Shown: positions 19,023 to 35,115, numbered from the stretch's first letter. The stretch: 64,000 bases of DNA from Pirellulales bacterium (GCA_035546535.1 DASZWQ010000204.1:62001-126000); one strand, 5' to 3'. Notes: generated by a model from the letters alone, not told the origin. Program-made: numbers and translations.

Positions 19023-19205
19023 GGAGTGAGGGCCGTGATGCCGGCAGCCTGTTTTCGAAGTTGCGGGACGAATGTTTGCCGCACAGTTTCGCTTTTCCGG
19101 CGGTGTCGCGTCAAATCATCGCGTCAAATCATCGTTGGTTCGAGCGCAAAAATAACGCCGCGCCGGGCCAACGGCCCGCATCGCGGCGAAAGATGGTCTG
19201 TCGAA

Positions 19206-19676
19206 TTACCAGGCGAAGTGCGCGAAGGCCTTGTTGGCATCGGCCATGCGGTGGACGTTCTCGCGGCGCGACACGGCGGCCCCTTCGCGATTGAATGCGG
19301 CCACGAATTCCTCGGCCAGCTTCTCGTGCATCGGCCGGCCCTTCTTTTCCCGCACGGCCATCAGGATCCAGCGGATGGCCAGCGACTGCTGCCGGTTACG
19401 ATTCACCTGCATCGGCACCTGATAGGCGGCACCGCCGACGCGCTTCGAGCGGACTTCAACCTCGGGCTTGACGTTGCCGACGGCCTGCGTGAAGACCTCG
19501 ATCGGCTCGACGTCCTTGATCTTGTCCTTGACGATGTCGAGCGCCTGATAGAACACGCGCTGTCCGGTGCTCTTCTTCCCGTCGTGCATGAGGCAATTGA
19601 TGAACTTCGACGCCAACAGCGAGCCGTAGCGCGGATCCGGAGCAAGTGTCTTACGGCTGGCAGTGATTCGACCCAT
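19206..19676 (-). CDS. rpsG: 30S ribosomal protein S7
   Basis: S7 organises the head of the small subunit. The 156 residues contain the signature [20 protein letters not shown] and later [20 protein letters not shown]. It lies between rpsL and fusA, the canonical str order. Confidence 0.98.
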   Translation of the reverse strand: MGRITASRKTLAPDPRYGSLLASKFINCLMHDGKKSTGQRVFYQALDIVKDKIKDVEPIEVFTQAVGNVKPEVEVRSKRVGGAAYQVPMQVNRNRQQSLAIRWILMAVREKKGRPMHEKLAEEFVAAFNREGAAVSRRENVHRMADANKAFAHFAW

Positions 19677-19763
19677 GACAAAGAGTCCCGTGACGATTGA
19701 TCGATTAGTGTTCGGTGATGATTTCCATTCGCCAGCTCGTGCCGGGCGATCAACCAGGGCGTG

Positions 19764-20132
19764 TTAGCCCTTCTTCGCCCCGTACAAGCTGCGCGACTGC
19801 TTGCGGCCGGAGACGCCCAACGTATCCAGCGCGCCGCGGACGACGTGATAGCGTACGCCCGGCAGGTCGCGAACGCGGCCGCCGCGGACCAGCACGATCG
19901 AGTGTTCCTGCAGGCTGTGCCCTTCGCCCGGAATGTAGACCGTGACTTCCTTGCTGTTGCTCAAGCGCACGCGAGCGATCTTGCGTAGCGCCGAATTCGG
20001 CTTCTTCGGCGTCATCGTCTTCACTTGGAGACACACGCCGCGTTTCTGCGGGCAGCGATCCAAGACCGGCGACTTGCTGAACTTGCGCGGCTTGCGACGC
20101 GCCTTCTTTACGAGTTGATTGATCGTTGGCAT
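19764..20132 (-). CDS. rpsL: 30S ribosomal protein S12
   Basis: S12 contacts the decoding centre. The 122 residues begin [20 protein letters not shown] and contain [18 protein letters not shown] and [18 protein letters not shown]. The lysines and aspartate of these loops, where streptomycin-resistance changes occur in other bacteria, have the sensitive-type residues. First gene of the str group, directly after rpoC. Confidence 0.98.
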   Translation of the reverse strand: MPTINQLVKKARRKPRKFSKSPVLDRCPQKRGVCLQVKTMTPKKPNSALRKIARVRLSNSKEVTVYIPGEGHSLQEHSIVLVRGGRVRDLPGVRYHVVRGALDTLGVSGRKQSRSLYGAKKG

Positions 20133-20272
20133 GCGGATTTCTCTATCGTCCGGCGGTACAGGAAGGGCTGCAGCCGGCAGTCAGTTAAAACGCGTGTACG
20201 AAGCCGCCCGACGACGAACCGGACCATTTGCGCCTTACAGGGCAATCCCCGTCCGTTGCGAGCGAACTGCTT

Positions 20273-20300
20273 AGGCTACCCGATCTGCATGCCCTGTCAA
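20273..20300 (-). promoter_or_regulatory. possible promoter before rpsL
   Basis: A perfect TTGACA on the minus strand (complement of 20295-20300) is followed after 16 bases by TAGCCT (complement of 20273-20278), a weak -10 match. It is about 140 bases before rpsL. It may give the str genes their own promoter downstream of rpoBC. Confidence 0.3.
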
Positions 20301-20332
20301 GGCAAACCGTGGGGCTCCGCCTCATCCGTTTT

Positions 20333-20402
20333 TCTGTAGCCGGCTCAGCAAAGCCGGGGATTATTAGAGCCAGCCCTGGGATCGCCGACCCCCGGCTACA
20401 GA
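20333..20402. repeat. 70-base REP-like imperfect palindrome between rpoC and rpsL
   Basis: The outer arms tctgtagccgg (20333-20343) and ccggctacaga (20392-20402) are perfect 11-base inverted copies. The left half holds a second small palindrome (ccggct...agccgg). It sits six bases after the rpoC stop. No U-run follows on the rpoC-reading strand, so it is not a standard terminator. The form resembles bacterial REP or small mobile palindromes; no second copy was seen in this window. Confidence 0.55.
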
Positions 20403-20407
20403 TTTTC

Positions 20408-24802
<4,395 letters not shown>

Positions 24803-24980
24803 TTTAAGGGCTCCTTATCGGGTCACCGGACGGTGAATTGAATCTCTGTTCTCTGACAAACCACCGTGCTCTACCAATCATACGGGGAACGGCTAGTGGC
24901 ACTTTGTTTGTCAGCTTATTGCCAATCGTCGCTTCTTGCCGGGCTGGCGGGTCCCCATCGAAGGTTCCGCCGGCGAGCAA

Positions 24981-27900
24981 TTACACGCGCCGCTTCTCCA
25001 ACTGCATGTTCAAACCAAGACCGCGAATCTCGTTCGTCAAAACGTCAAAACTGGCGGGCGTGCCGGCCTCGAGCGTGTTCTCGCCCTTGACCATCGACTC
25101 GTAAATCTTCGTACGCCCTTCGACGTCGTCGCTCTTCACGGTGAGCAGCTCCTGCAGGATGTACGCGGCGCCATAGGCCTCGAGCGCCCACACTTCCATT
25201 TCCCCGAACCGCTGACCGCCGAACCGCGCCTTGCCACCCAGCGGTTGCTGCGTGATCAAGGAGTACGGACCGGTCGAACGCGCATGCACCTTGTCGTCGA
25301 CCAGGTGGTGCAGCTTGAGCATGTAGATGTAGCCCACCGTGGTCTCTTGCTCGAGCGGTTCGCCGGTGCGACCGTCGAACAACTGCGCCTTGCCGTGACG
25401 GGGGAGCTTAGCCTCGTCCAGGCAGCCGCGGATGACTTCTTCGGTGGCTCCGTCGAAGACCGGCGTGATGGCCTGGAAGCCAAGCTTCGCACCGGCCCAA
25501 CCCAGGTGCGTCTCGAGAATCTGCCCCACGTTCATACGGCTGGGCACGCCCAGCGGGTTGAGCAGGATCTGCACCGGGGTTCCATCGGCCAAAAACGGCA
25601 TGTCTTCGCGGGGGAGAATCTTGGCGATCACCCCCTTATTGCCGTGGCGGCCGGCCATCTTGTCGCCGACCGAGATCACGCGCTTGGCCGCGACATAGAC
25701 CTTGACCATTTGCAACACGCCGCTGCGCAGCTCGTCGCCGCGCTTCATCGAGTTGAGCTTGCGATCGCGATCGTCGATCGCCGCCTCGACCGCCGGCCAC
25801 AACGTCTTGTAGGCCTTTTCGACCTCGACCTTGCGCTGCGGGCTGCGGATGTCGTGCCGCTCCAGGCGGAAATTCACGGCCTGCTCGGCCACGAACTTGT
25901 GCTCCTGATCGCGCACCAGCGGGTTGCCTTCTTCGTCGGTCAGCTTGCGCTGCAGAATCTTTTCAATCTCTTCGATCATCGCGCCGAAGGTTTCGGCGAT
26001 CCGGGCGTTGCCCTCGGACTCGACTTCCTTCAAAGCCTTTTCGAACGCCTTGCGTTCATCTTCCGAGAGGCTCAGCCGGCGCGAGAACTTCTGCGTGTCG
26101 ATCACGATGCCTTCCACGCCCGAGGGCACTTCCAGCGAATCGTTCTTCACGTCTTCGCCGGCGCGACCGAAAATGGCGTGCAGCAATTTCTCTTCCGGCG
26201 TGAGCTCGGTCTTCGACTTGGGCGAGACCTTGCCGACCAGGATGTCGCCCGGCCGGACATAAGTGCCGATACGAACGATGCCCCCGTCGTCGAGATTGCG
26301 CAGGGCCTTCTCGCTGACGTTGGGGATATCGCGAGTGAATTCCTCGCGGCCGAGCTTGGTTTCGCGAATTTCGATGTCGAATTCTTCGATGTGCAACGAG
26401 GTGTAGGTATCATCCTTCACCAGGTCTTCGCTGATGATGATGGCATCCTCGAAGTTGAAACCGTCCCAGGCCATGAAGCCCACCAGCACGTTCCGCCCCA
26501 GGGCGAGCTCGCCGCGGAAGGTAGCCGCGCCGTCGGCGATGACATCCCCCTTCTCCACCTTCTGGCCCAGTTCCACGATCGGCTTCTGGTTCTGGCAGGT
26601 GCGCTCGTTCAGGCCGACGAACTTACGCATGACGTAGACGTCGGAACCGATCTCGATGCGGTTGGCATCGACGTAGGTGACGGTCCCCTTCTTGCGAGCC
26701 CGCACGATCATTCCCGAGTTCACGGCGACGTCGCGCTCCATGCCCGTGGCCACGATCGGCGGTTCGGTCACCAACAGCGGCACGGCTTGCCGCTGCATGT
26801 TCGAACCCATCAGCGCGCGGTTGGCGTCGTCGTGCTCCAAGAAGGGGATGAGCCCGGCCGAGACGCCCACCATCTGGCTCGGCGCCACGTCCATGTACTC
26901 GATCTTGTCGATCGGCGCTAATTCGAAGTCGGCACGATAACGGGCGATCGTCGTTTCGCCCTGCAATTTCCCTTTTTCGACCGGCGTATCGGCGGGGGCC
27001 AGGTAGGCCTCGCTCTCCTGGTCGGCACGCAGCCAGACGACCTCTTCGGTCAGCTTGCCCTTGCTTACCTTGCGATACGGGGTCACGAGGAAGCCATAAG
27101 CGTCGACGCCGGCATAGATTCCCAAGCTGGAAATCAAACCGATGTTCGTACCTTCCGGCGTTTCGATCGGGCAGATGCGGCCATAGTGCGAAATGTGTAC
27201 GTCGCGCACTTCGAAGCCGGCCCGCTTGCGGTTCAAGCCGCCCGGACCGAGGGCCGACAAGCGGCGCTCGTGCGTGAGCATCGACAGCGGGTTGGTCTGG
27301 TCGACGACCTGCGACAGCTCGCCGCGGCCGAAGAAATATTCGATGGCCGCGGAAATACTCTTGGGATTGATCAAGCTGCGCGGGGTGAGGTCCTCGACGT
27401 CCTTCAGGCTCATGCGCTCCTGAACCGTGCGGCGGAGCTTGAGAAAGCCCTTCCGCAACTCGTCGCAGGCCAATTCGTCGATCGTGCGCAAGCGGCGATT
27501 GCCCAGGTGATCGATATCGTCGACCTCGAAACCGGCGTCGTCGGAACGCAAATGCAGCAGGTACTTGATCGCCGCGATCAAGTCCTCGGGCCGCAGCGTC
27601 ATTTCCGATTCGGGAATCTTCAGCCCCAGCTTGCGATTGATACGGAAGCGGCCGACTTTTCCCAAGCGATAACGGTTCGTGTCGAAGAACTTCTCGAAGA
27701 ACAACGAGCGGGCTTTCTCCAATTGAGGCGGATTGCCCGGCCGCAAACGCTGATAGATTTTCAACAGCGCTTCTTCGTGGCTGGCCGTGTTATCTTCCTG
27801 CAGAGAGTTGAAGATCAGCGTGTCGCGCACGTCGGGCATGACTTCGACCGACGACAGGCCCGAGGTGCAGATCACCTCGGCGGCGTTCTTCGTGATCTTC

Positions 27901-28691
27901 TGGCCGCTCTCCAGGATGATCTCGCCGGCGCGCTCGCTGGCCGCCGGGTAGACGACGTCGTTGACGGCAATCTTTCCTTCCAGCTTGCCGGCGCTGCGCC
28001 CGTCGACGACCGTTTCATTCGTGGTGTCGTAAAAGCAGCGAATGAGCTGCGCGTTCTGGCTGTACTTCGGGTCCATGGCCCGCAACAGCATCATGGCCGA
28101 GAACTTGCCGCTCTGATCGATGCGAACGGTGAGGCTGTCCTTCTTGCTGACGTTCAGCTCGATCCAGCTACCACGTTCGGGAATGATGCGGCAACTGTGC
28201 AGCTTGCGCTCGTTGCCTTCCATGTCGCTGACGAAATCGACACCGGGGCTGCGGTGCAACTGGCTGACAACCACGCGCTCGGCACCGTTGATGATGAACT
28301 CGCCGCCGCCGAGCATGATCGGCATGTCGCCGAGGTATACCTCTTCCTCGATCGGCTGCTCCTTGGTCAGGCGCAGCCAGACCTTGAAGGGTCGGCCATA
28401 CGTCAAGCGCAACTGCCGGCATTCGTCCGGCTCGTAGCGCGGCTTGCCCAGCTCATAGCGCAGGTATTCCAGGCGCAGCGTCTTGTCGTAGCTTTCGATC
28501 GGAAAAATTTCGCGCAGCACACCTTCGAGCCCTTCGTCCTTGCGGGCGTCGGGCGCGGTCTCTAATTGCAGAAACGCCTGGTAGCTACGCGTCTGGATCT
28601 CGGTGAGATCGGGAATGCCATGGTGTTCTTGAATGGAGCCGAAGCGACGAACTTCTTGGGGGCGGAGGCGTCGTTCTGCCGATGTGGCCAT
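24981..28691 (-). CDS. rpoB: DNA-directed RNA polymerase subunit beta
   Basis: The 1236-residue protein has the normal order of beta domains. The rifampicin-pocket region reads [20 protein letters not shown] and continues [13 protein letters not shown], with the common sensitive-type residues. The end has [20 protein letters not shown]. The frame extends to 28781, but [18 protein letters not shown] at 28691 has AGGAG 11 bases upstream and is the better start. It follows rplL after a 366-base gap that contains repeats. Confidence 0.98.
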   Translation of the reverse strand: MATSAERRLRPQEVRRFGSIQEHHGIPDLTEIQTRSYQAFLQLETAPDARKDEGLEGVLREIFPIESYDKTLRLEYLRYELGKPRYEPDECRQLRLTYGRPFKVWLRLTKEQPIEEEVYLGDMPIMLGGGEFIINGAERVVVSQLHRSPGVDFVSDMEGNERKLHSCRIIPERGSWIELNVSKKDSLTVRIDQSGKFSAMMLLRAMDPKYSQNAQLIRCFYDTTNETVVDGRSAGKLEGKIAVNDVVYPAASERAGEIILESGQKITKNAAEVICTSGLSSVEVMPDVRDTLIFNSLQEDNTASHEEALLKIYQRLRPGNPPQLEKARSLFFEKFFDTNRYRLGKVGRFRINRKLGLKIPESEMTLRPEDLIAAIKYLLHLRSDDAGFEVDDIDHLGNRRLRTIDELACDELRKGFLKLRRTVQERMSLKDVEDLTPRSLINPKSISAAIEYFFGRGELSQVVDQTNPLSMLTHERRLSALGPGGLNRKRAGFEVRDVHISHYGRICPIETPEGTNIGLISSLGIYAGVDAYGFLVTPYRKVSKGKLTEEVVWLRADQESEAYLAPADTPVEKGKLQGETTIARYRADFELAPIDKIEYMDVAPSQMVGVSAGLIPFLEHDDANRALMGSNMQRQAVPLLVTEPPIVATGMERDVAVNSGMIVRARKKGTVTYVDANRIEIGSDVYVMRKFVGLNERTCQNQKPIVELGQKVEKGDVIADGAATFRGELALGRNVLVGFMAWDGFNFEDAIIISEDLVKDDTYTSLHIEEFDIEIRETKLGREEFTRDIPNVSEKALRNLDDGGIVRIGTYVRPGDILVGKVSPKSKTELTPEEKLLHAIFGRAGEDVKNDSLEVPSGVEGIVIDTQKFSRRLSLSEDERKAFEKALKEVESEGNARIAETFGAMIEEIEKILQRKLTDEEGNPLVRDQEHKFVAEQAVNFRLERHDIRSPQRKVEVEKAYKTLWPAVEAAIDDRDRKLNSMKRGDELRSGVLQMVKVYVAAKRVISVGDKMAGRHGNKGVIAKILPREDMPFLADGTPVQILLNPLGVPSRMNVGQILETHLGWAGAKLGFQAITPVFDGATEEVIRGCLDEAKLPRHGKAQLFDGRTGEPLEQETTVGYIYMLKLHHLVDDKVHARSTGPYSLITQQPLGGKARFGGQRFGEMEVWALEAYGAAYILQELLTVKSDDVEGRTKIYESMVKGENTLEAGTPASFDVLTNEIRGLGLNMQLEKRRV

Positions 28692-28916
28692 GTGGAATCG
28701 TGCTCCTACATTGTCGTCGAGCGAAACGCGGCAAGTTGCAATCGGAATGCGGTCTGGGTCACACAGCGCGCAGCGCGCCAACCACGCCCGTCAACCCACC
28801 AACGGTTCACTCGGAAGGATTGCAGAGGTCAAACTATTGCGGCTCGATCGTCTGGTTCGCGCAGGCAAACTTCCCAATCGAGCACGCTCCCATGATCGCA
28901 AGGGTCACATCCGCGA

Positions 28917-28940
28917 GAACCGCTCTTTCAAGAGTGGTTC
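28917..28940. promoter_or_regulatory. stem-loop in the rplL-rpoB gap, possible attenuator
   Basis: The sequence gaaccgctctttcaagagtg plus gttc can form a 10-bp stem (one G-T pair) with a four-base loop. No U-run follows on the minus strand, so it is not a full intrinsic terminator; it could be a pausing, processing or partial attenuation site. Confidence 0.4.
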
Positions 28941-28960
28941 TGTCAAGTCTCTGAGTCTCT

Positions 28961-29016
28961 AGAAGCGCTGTCCTCCAGAATCGCTGTCTCCAGGAGCGCT
29001 GTCTCCAGGAGCGCTG
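28961..29016. repeat. tandem 15-base repeats upstream of rpoB
   Basis: Consecutive units agaagcgctgtcctcc (28961-28976), agaatcgctgtctcc (28977-28991), aggagcgctgtctcc (28992-29006) and a partial aggagcgctg follow each other. They lie 40-100 bases after the rplL stop, inside the transcribed spacer. Confidence 0.75.
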
Positions 29017-29057
29017 CGACACCCGAGGTGAATGCAGCGCCGTCAACGCCAGAGCCG

Positions 29058-29471
29058 TTACTTGATCGAGACCTTCGCGCCCGCTTCCTCGAGTTCCTTC
29101 TTGAGCTTCTCGGCATCTTCCTTGGAAATGCCTTCCTTGACCTTGCTGGGAACTCCTTCGACAAGGTCCTTGGCCTCTTTCAGGCCCAGGCCCGTGGCGG
29201 CACGCACCACCTTGATGACGCCGATCTTTTGATCGCCGAATCCTTCCAGCACGACGTCGAATTCGGTCTTCTCGGCCGCGGCTGCCGCGCCGCCGGCGCC
29301 ACCATCGGCCGGGCCCGCCATGACAACGGCGCCACCCGCGGCCGGCTTGATGCCGTAGTTGTTTTCCAAGTAGTCGCTCAGTTCCTTGGCCTGCTTGAGC
29401 GTCAGGCCGACGATCTTGTCCCCAAGGTCTTTCGTCGCCGCCGAGTATTCGATGGTTGCTGCTTCACTCAT
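29058..29471 (-). CDS. rplL: 50S ribosomal protein L7/L12
   Basis: L12 forms the stalk that recruits translation GTPases. The 137 residues include an N-terminal dimer domain with [19 protein letters not shown], an alanine- and glycine-rich hinge, and the C-terminal domain ([20 protein letters not shown], then [20 protein letters not shown]). Standard place after rplJ. Confidence 0.98.
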   Translation of the reverse strand: MSEAATIEYSAATKDLGDKIVGLTLKQAKELSDYLENNYGIKPAAGGAVVMAGPADGGAGGAAAAAEKTEFDVVLEGFGDQKIGVIKVVRAATGLGLKEAKDLVEGVPSKVKEGISKEDAEKLKKELEEAGAKVSIK

Positions 29472-29616
29472 GGTCGCTTCGATCCTTTCACGCTTGGCGT
29501 GCCGGCGGGCTCGCGTCGGAGCTTACGGCTACGCTACTGTTAACGGGCTGTTGGTTTGTGATTCTGGTGTCCGAGAAACGCGTAACTAATTCAGAAGGAC
29601 CTTGGAAAAGGAATCG

Positions 29617-30165
29617 CTAGCCGGCTGCGGGCGCCTCGGCTGCTGCCTCTTCTCCTTCTCCCTTCTGCTTGATTTGACTGGCCAAAGCGCCGCCGACGCT
29701 GGTCAGTTGGCTGACGAGGTTGGCCCCCGGAGCCAGGATCTGCCCCAGCAAAATGCTGAGCTGTTCCTGCCGGCTGGGCCACTTGCTCACCTGGCGCACC
29801 TGGTCGGCCGTCAAGGCCGAGCCATCCATCACGCCCCCCTTGGGCGCGATGGGCGCGAACTGCTTGTCATCGATCAGCTTGATGACGTCTTTGGCCAACG
29901 AGACGATGTCCTCACCGCCCCAAATCGCGGCCAGCGAACCTTCCATGCTCTCGAACGCGGCGGCCAGGGGCGTCCCCTCGCTCGCCCGACGAGCCAGGCT
30001 GTTCTTGATCATCACCATCTGGATATTCTTGTCGCGCAGCTGCTTGCGCAGCGCGCTATTGTTGTTGGCGCTGATGCCGGTCAGCGACACCAACAACAAG
30101 TTCTCGACCCCGTCCCAGCGACGTTTCAGGTCGTCCATTAACAGGTTCTTGACGAATTTGCTCAT
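29617..30165 (-). CDS. rplJ: 50S ribosomal protein L10
   Basis: L10 is the base of the L12 stalk. The 182 residues contain the N-terminal rRNA-binding domain (LRKQLRDKNIQMVMIKNSLA) and a C-terminal helix region for L12 dimers, ending in an alanine- and glutamate-rich tail. The gap before it is only 54 bases, too short for the long L10-binding leader known from E. coli. Confidence 0.97.
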   Translation of the reverse strand: MSKFVKNLLMDDLKRRWDGVENLLLVSLTGISANNNSALRKQLRDKNIQMVMIKNSLARRASEGTPLAAAFESMEGSLAAIWGGEDIVSLAKDVIKLIDDKQFAPIAPKGGVMDGSALTADQVRQVSKWPSRQEQLSILLGQILAPGANLVSQLTSVGGALASQIKQKGEGEEAAAEAPAAG

Positions 30166-30219
30166 GATTCTCTTCTAAAGTCGCTGCTGACTTTTAAAGT
30201 CGCTGTTCGCTTGTGCCCG

Positions 30220-30900
30220 TTAGGCGGCGATGCGGATGCCCGGGGTCATCGTGCCGCTGAGGAAAACGCTCTTGATGTAATGGCCTTTGACGCCGGCGGG
30301 CTTCATCCCCGTCACCAGGTTGATGAAAGCCTGGATGTTTTCCGTCAATTGCTTGGCGTCGAAGCTGATCTTGCCGACCACCGCGTGCACGATGCCGGTG
30401 GCATCATTGCGGAACTCGACCTTGCCAGCCTTGTACTCCTTGACCGTCTTGCCGATTTCCTGCGTCACGGTGCCGGCACGCGGCGAGGGCATCAACCCGC
30501 GCGGCCCGAGCACGCGCCCCAGCGGGCCCACCAGCCCCATCATGTCCGGAGCAGCGATGCACACGTCGAACTCGGTCCAGCCGTCCTTGATCTTCTTGGC
30601 CAGTTCATCCGTGCCGACTTCGGCGGCGCCGGCTGCTTTGGCCTGCTCGGCCAGGTCTCCCTTGGCGAACACGACCACCCGTAGCGACTTGCCGATTCCG
30701 TGTGGCAACACGATCGAACCGCGCACCAGTTGATCGGCCTGCTTGGCGTCGATGCCCAGCCGCATGGCGATTTCGACCGACTGGTCGAACTTCGTCGTGT
30801 TGAACTGCTTCAAAATATCGACGGCTTCGCCGACGGTGACGGCCCTATCGCCGGGGGCTTTGGCCATCGCGGCGGCCATGCGTTTCGTGGGTTTAGGCAT
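30220..30900 (-). CDS. rplA: 50S ribosomal protein L1
   Basis: L1 forms the mobile stalk at the E site and represses its own operon in several bacteria. The 226 residues include [20 protein letters not shown], the central [20 protein letters not shown] and the return segment [19 protein letters not shown]. It lies between rplK and rplJ. Confidence 0.98.
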   Translation of the reverse strand: MPKPTKRMAAAMAKAPGDRAVTVGEAVDILKQFNTTKFDQSVEIAMRLGIDAKQADQLVRGSIVLPHGIGKSLRVVVFAKGDLAEQAKAAGAAEVGTDELAKKIKDGWTEFDVCIAAPDMMGLVGPLGRVLGPRGLMPSPRAGTVTQEIGKTVKEYKAGKVEFRNDATGIVHAVVGKISFDAKQLTENIQAFINLVTGMKPAGVKGHYIKSVFLSGTMTPGIRIAA

Positions 30901-31016
30901 CGTTTTTCTACGCCAAAATAATGGCTGTTCTTGCTTCTTCGGCCGTGACCAACCGGTGCGGTGACGTCTTTAAAGCGGGAGGGTCTTGATGCGGTACTGA
31001 CGCGAACGTGTTCCGT

Positions 31017-31442
31017 TTATCCTTCGACCGTGATGCCCATGCTCCGCGCAGTTCCTTCCACCATGCGCTTGGCATGCTCGACGTCGCGGGCATTCAGGTC
31101 GTTCATCTTCAGCTTGACGATCTCTTCGATCTGGGCCGAGGTTACCTTGCCAACCTTTTCCTTGTTCGGCACGCCCGACCCCTTGGCAATCGCCGCGGCT
31201 TGCTTGAGCAGGGCCGCTGCCGGAGGGCTCTTGGTGTAGAACTCGAAGCTTCGATCGTTGTAGACCGTGACGACGACGGGGATCGGCATGCCGCCGGCCT
31301 CGCGCGTCTTTTCGTTGAACTGCATGACGAACTGCCCCAGGTTCACGCCGAAGCGCCCCAGCGACGTGCCGACCGGCGGCGCCGGGGTTGCCTGCCCGCC
31401 AGGAACCTGAAACTTCACCTGTGCCACCATCTGCTTCGCCAT
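31017..31442 (-). CDS. rplK: 50S ribosomal protein L11
   Basis: L11 lies in the GTPase-associated centre. The 141 residues begin MAKQMVAQVKFQVPGGQATP with PPVGTSLGRFGVNLGQFVMQ, and the C-terminal RNA-binding domain ends with VEGTARSMGITVEG. The prolines of the N-terminal domain used by thiostrepton-type ligands are present (PAPPVG). Standard nusG-rplK order. Confidence 0.98.
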   Translation of the reverse strand: MAKQMVAQVKFQVPGGQATPAPPVGTSLGRFGVNLGQFVMQFNEKTREAGGMPIPVVVTVYNDRSFEFYTKSPPAAALLKQAAAIAKGSGVPNKEKVGKVTSAQIEEIVKLKMNDLNARDVEHAKRMVEGTARSMGITVEG

Positions 31443-31517
31443 GACCCGTCTTACTCACAAAAATGTTGTCGATGATTCCAGCAAGGCCCGACGACGCTGT
31501 CGGCCGAATCACGGCCG

Positions 31518-32300
31518 CTACAGCGTTTCGATCTGCCAGTATTCCAACTCGACCGGCGTCGACCGGCCAAAGATATTGATCATCACGGTCACGCGGCCGT
31601 TCTGCTCGTCGATGTGATCGACGTCCCCTTCGAAATTCTCGAAGGTCCCTTCGTTGATCTTCACGCGATCGCCCGGCTTGCAACTGATCTTCAGCTTGGG
31701 CTGCTCGTCGGTCTTCTCCTCGGCCTTGGAGACGATTCGCGAAACTTCGTGCGGCAGCATAGGGCTGGGCTTGCCGCCCGAGCCGGTGAAGTCGCCGATG
31801 CCCGGCGTCTCGCGCACCAGGAACCACGACTCCTCGTTGATCTCCATGTTCACGACGATATAGCCGGGGTAAAGCTTGCGCTTGACCACCCGTTTTTTGC
31901 CGGCCTTGAACTCCGAGACGGTTTCGGTGGGAACGATGATTTCGCCGAAAAAGTCTTGTAGTCCCGCGATCTTGATCCGCCGCTCCAGCGCGTCGCGAAT
32001 CGAGTCCTCGCGATTGCTCTGCACCTTCAGGATGTACCAATGGCGCTCGCCGGTCGGCTCAGGGAGCGCCTCTTCCAAGGGCGCCGCCGTACCGTCACCG
32101 CCGTCGTCTTCCTGGATGGGCCGGGCCGGCGCCGCGGCTTCTTTCGCTGCGGTCTCTTCAGGCACACTCTCAGCGGGTACGCTGTCGCTGACCTGTCCCC
32201 CCGAGGCGGGCGCAGGAACAGGCCCGCCAGCGGGCACCTCCAGCGGAGCATCCCCTCCGGCAGCCATCGGTTCATCCAGCGGTTGGTTCATTTCGTCCAT
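31518..32300 (-). CDS. nusG: transcription elongation factor NusG with acidic N-terminal extension
   Basis: NusG binds RNA polymerase and couples it to Rho or ribosomes. The NGN domain runs from about residue 86 (RHWYILKVQSNREDSIRDAL, later KRKLYPGYIVVNMEI) and the KOW domain ends the protein (KPGDRVKINEGTFENFEGDV). Before it are about 85 residues of proline-, alanine- and acid-rich low complexity. E. coli NusG is 181 residues, this one 260. The ATG at 32300 has a weak ribosome site and ATG at 32291 is an alternative, but either keeps the extension. Confidence 0.95.
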   Translation of the reverse strand: MDEMNQPLDEPMAAGGDAPLEVPAGGPVPAPASGGQVSDSVPAESVPEETAAKEAAAPARPIQEDDGGDGTAAPLEEALPEPTGERHWYILKVQSNREDSIRDALERRIKIAGLQDFFGEIIVPTETVSEFKAGKKRVVKRKLYPGYIVVNMEINEESWFLVRETPGIGDFTGSGGKPSPMLPHEVSRIVSKAEEKTDEQPKLKISCKPGDRVKINEGTFENFEGDVDHIDEQNGRVTVMINIFGRSTPVELEYWQIETL

Positions 32301-32370
32301 CGCGTTTCCGCGCTACACCAAGAGCGGTCGACCCTCGATCGGCACATACGCCGATCGACCCAGCCTTTTT

Positions 32371-32889
32371 TCAACCCGGCAATACACCCAGCAACTGCAG
32401 CAAACCGCGCCACAACAGGTCGTAGCCGAAGAGGATGACGGCCAGGCCGAAGATCGTGAAAATCACGACCAACGTGGCACGAAACATCTCCGTTCGGGAC
32501 GGCCAGGAAACCTTGTTCATCTCCGCTTCGACAGCGATCAAAAAATCAGCAATTCGCGGGACGTTAACGGCGCGGAACGCCAGCCAAACGCCCCCGAAAA
32601 CAAGCGCCAGGGGCAGCAAGTACCGGGCGTAGCCGTTGATCGCGTCATAGGTCGCCTTACCTGCCGCGGCACCCCCTTCAGCGGCCTCACCACCCAGCAG
32701 CAGGTTCGTGAATGGCAGGACCTTGTCGCTCATGTAATCCAGGAGCGACCAGCCCGCCAGACACACCACCAGCGCCAAAATGATGAACGTCGCTTGTCGC
32801 GCGATCCGGCCCTGGCTCCGCTTATAGAAGCCGAGGCTGAACAGATCACGCCACAGCGTGGCGGTCGCGGTATTTCCCTCTTTCATCAT
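32371..32889 (-). CDS. secE: preprotein translocase subunit SecE, three-segment form
   Basis: SecE clamps the SecY channel. At 172 residues it is longer than the minimal 60-residue form. Hydrophobic segments lie near residues 33-52, 90-108 and 137-158, and the conserved amphipathic motif EMNKVSWPSRTEM precedes the last one. Between the first two segments is a glycine- and alanine-rich loop. It lies directly before nusG, the usual pair. Confidence 0.95.
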   Translation of the reverse strand: MMKEGNTATATLWRDLFSLGFYKRSQGRIARQATFIILALVVCLAGWSLLDYMSDKVLPFTNLLLGGEAAEGGAAAGKATYDAINGYARYLLPLALVFGGVWLAFRAVNVPRIADFLIAVEAEMNKVSWPSRTEMFRATLVVIFTIFGLAVILFGYDLLWRGLLQLLGVLPG

Positions 32890-33119
32890 GGAACGGCTAT
32901 CCTAGCGCGATAGTTCCCCACGGGAGAGCTTCGTGCTCCAGTGATGATTTTCCCAATCAGCGAGGCGAACTGCCGCCTCGCCATCACGGCCAACCCGCCT
33001 GATTCCGATCCGATCCGAACCAGACGCCTCACTCATTCGCTTGGCAACGGAGGCCGTCCGCGCCTCACCCAGGGAGCACGCGGACCGCATCCATCGCGAC
33101 TGTCATCCCACGATTGTCA

Positions 33120-33195
33120 TGGCAGGGGCGGCGGGAATCGAACTCGCAACCTCTGGTTTTGGAGACCAGCGCTCTGCCAGTTGAGCTACGCCCCT
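33120..33195 (-). tRNA. tRNA-Trp (CCA anticodon)
   Basis: The minus strand folds into a full cloverleaf with acceptor AGGGGCG pairing with CGCCCCT, a D arm with GCTCAACTGGCAGAGC, anticodon loop TCTCCAAAA with CCA, and a T arm with GAGTTCGAATCC. The 3' CCA is encoded (complement of 33120-33122), unlike the four tRNAs upstream. It lies between tuf and secE, a common bacterial arrangement. Confidence 0.95.
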
Positions 33196-33289
33196 AGTTT
33201 CCGTTATCCCCCAGACACGCGTGATTCCCGTACGCCTTGCGACGACGCAGGAACCGAGCGGTCTCTCGACTTCGTTATTCCAGAATCCG

Positions 33290-34489
<1,200 letters not shown>

Positions 34490-34597
34490 TGCTGTCCAAT
34501 CTCCCTTGTTGGGGCTCCCTTATTGAGGGCAAGCTCCGATTCGAAGTTTTGACTACCGTTTGAGTTTGCCTGACTACAAAAATCCGTTGATTCCAAA

Positions 34598-34670
<73 letters not shown>

Positions 34671-34798
34671 CTGCGCCAGCTGCTCGCCTACGCATCCGGC
34701 AGACGATTGATTCACTCCAGGCTCTGATGCGCTTCGTGCTCCACTCGGCCTGACCGTTCACCACGACCACTCACCACGTAAGCATTCACCGTTGGCAA

Positions 34799-34869
34799 AG
34801 CGGGTGAAGGGAATCGAACCCTCGTCTTCAGCTTGGAAGGCTATTGCTCTACCATTGAGCTACACCCGC
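34799..34869 (-). tRNA. tRNA-Gly (TCC anticodon)
   Basis: Acceptor GCGGGTG pairs with CACCCGC; D arm GCTCAATGGTAGAGC; anticodon loop CTTCCAA; T arm GAGGGTTCGATTCCCTT. No 3' CCA is encoded. The anticodon stem has one mismatch at its base. Third of the cluster. Confidence 0.93.
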
Positions 34870-35033
34870 GTGCTCATTCCTCCGCGTGTGGCCAATCCCC
34901 TCCCCGTCTTCGCACGCGACGCGAGCAGCGTGCCGTCGATCAAAACGTTCTTGCCAATTTCACTTCCGGCCGCTCGCGCCGGCCGCACAATCTCGCTCTT
35001 CGATCCGATGCCGTACGCGCGGTCGTTGGGCAA

Positions 35034-35115
35034 TGGGGGGTACAGGATTCGAACCTGTGAAGGCAATGCCATCAGATTTACAGTCTGACCCCTTTGACCG
35101 CTCGGGAAACCCCCC
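35034..35115 (-). tRNA. tRNA-Tyr (GTA anticodon), long variable arm
   Basis: Acceptor GGGGGGT pairs with ACCCCCC; D arm CCCGAGCGG; anticodon loop CTGTAAA; extended variable arm typical of bacterial tRNA-Tyr; T arm with CAGGTTCGAATCCTG. At 82 bases it is a class II tRNA. No 3' CCA is encoded. Confidence 0.95.

Larger units (their letters stand above)
28692..29057. other. rplL-rpoB intergenic region (366 bases)
   Basis: No convincing gene is present. The space holds a 10-bp stem-loop (28917-28940) and a run of about 15-base near-repeats (28961-29016). In several bacteria an attenuator lies in this gap and sets the ratio of L12 to polymerase; that role is only an inference here. Confidence 0.6.

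Noticed and set aside
24936-28565. Several long plus-strand frames opposite rpoB
   Set aside because: Same antisense effect; low-complexity translations rich in H, R, A and L, with no ribosome sites.
30166-30219. L10/L12 autoregulatory leader before rplJ
   Set aside because: The gap is only 54 bases, too short for the known leader fold.
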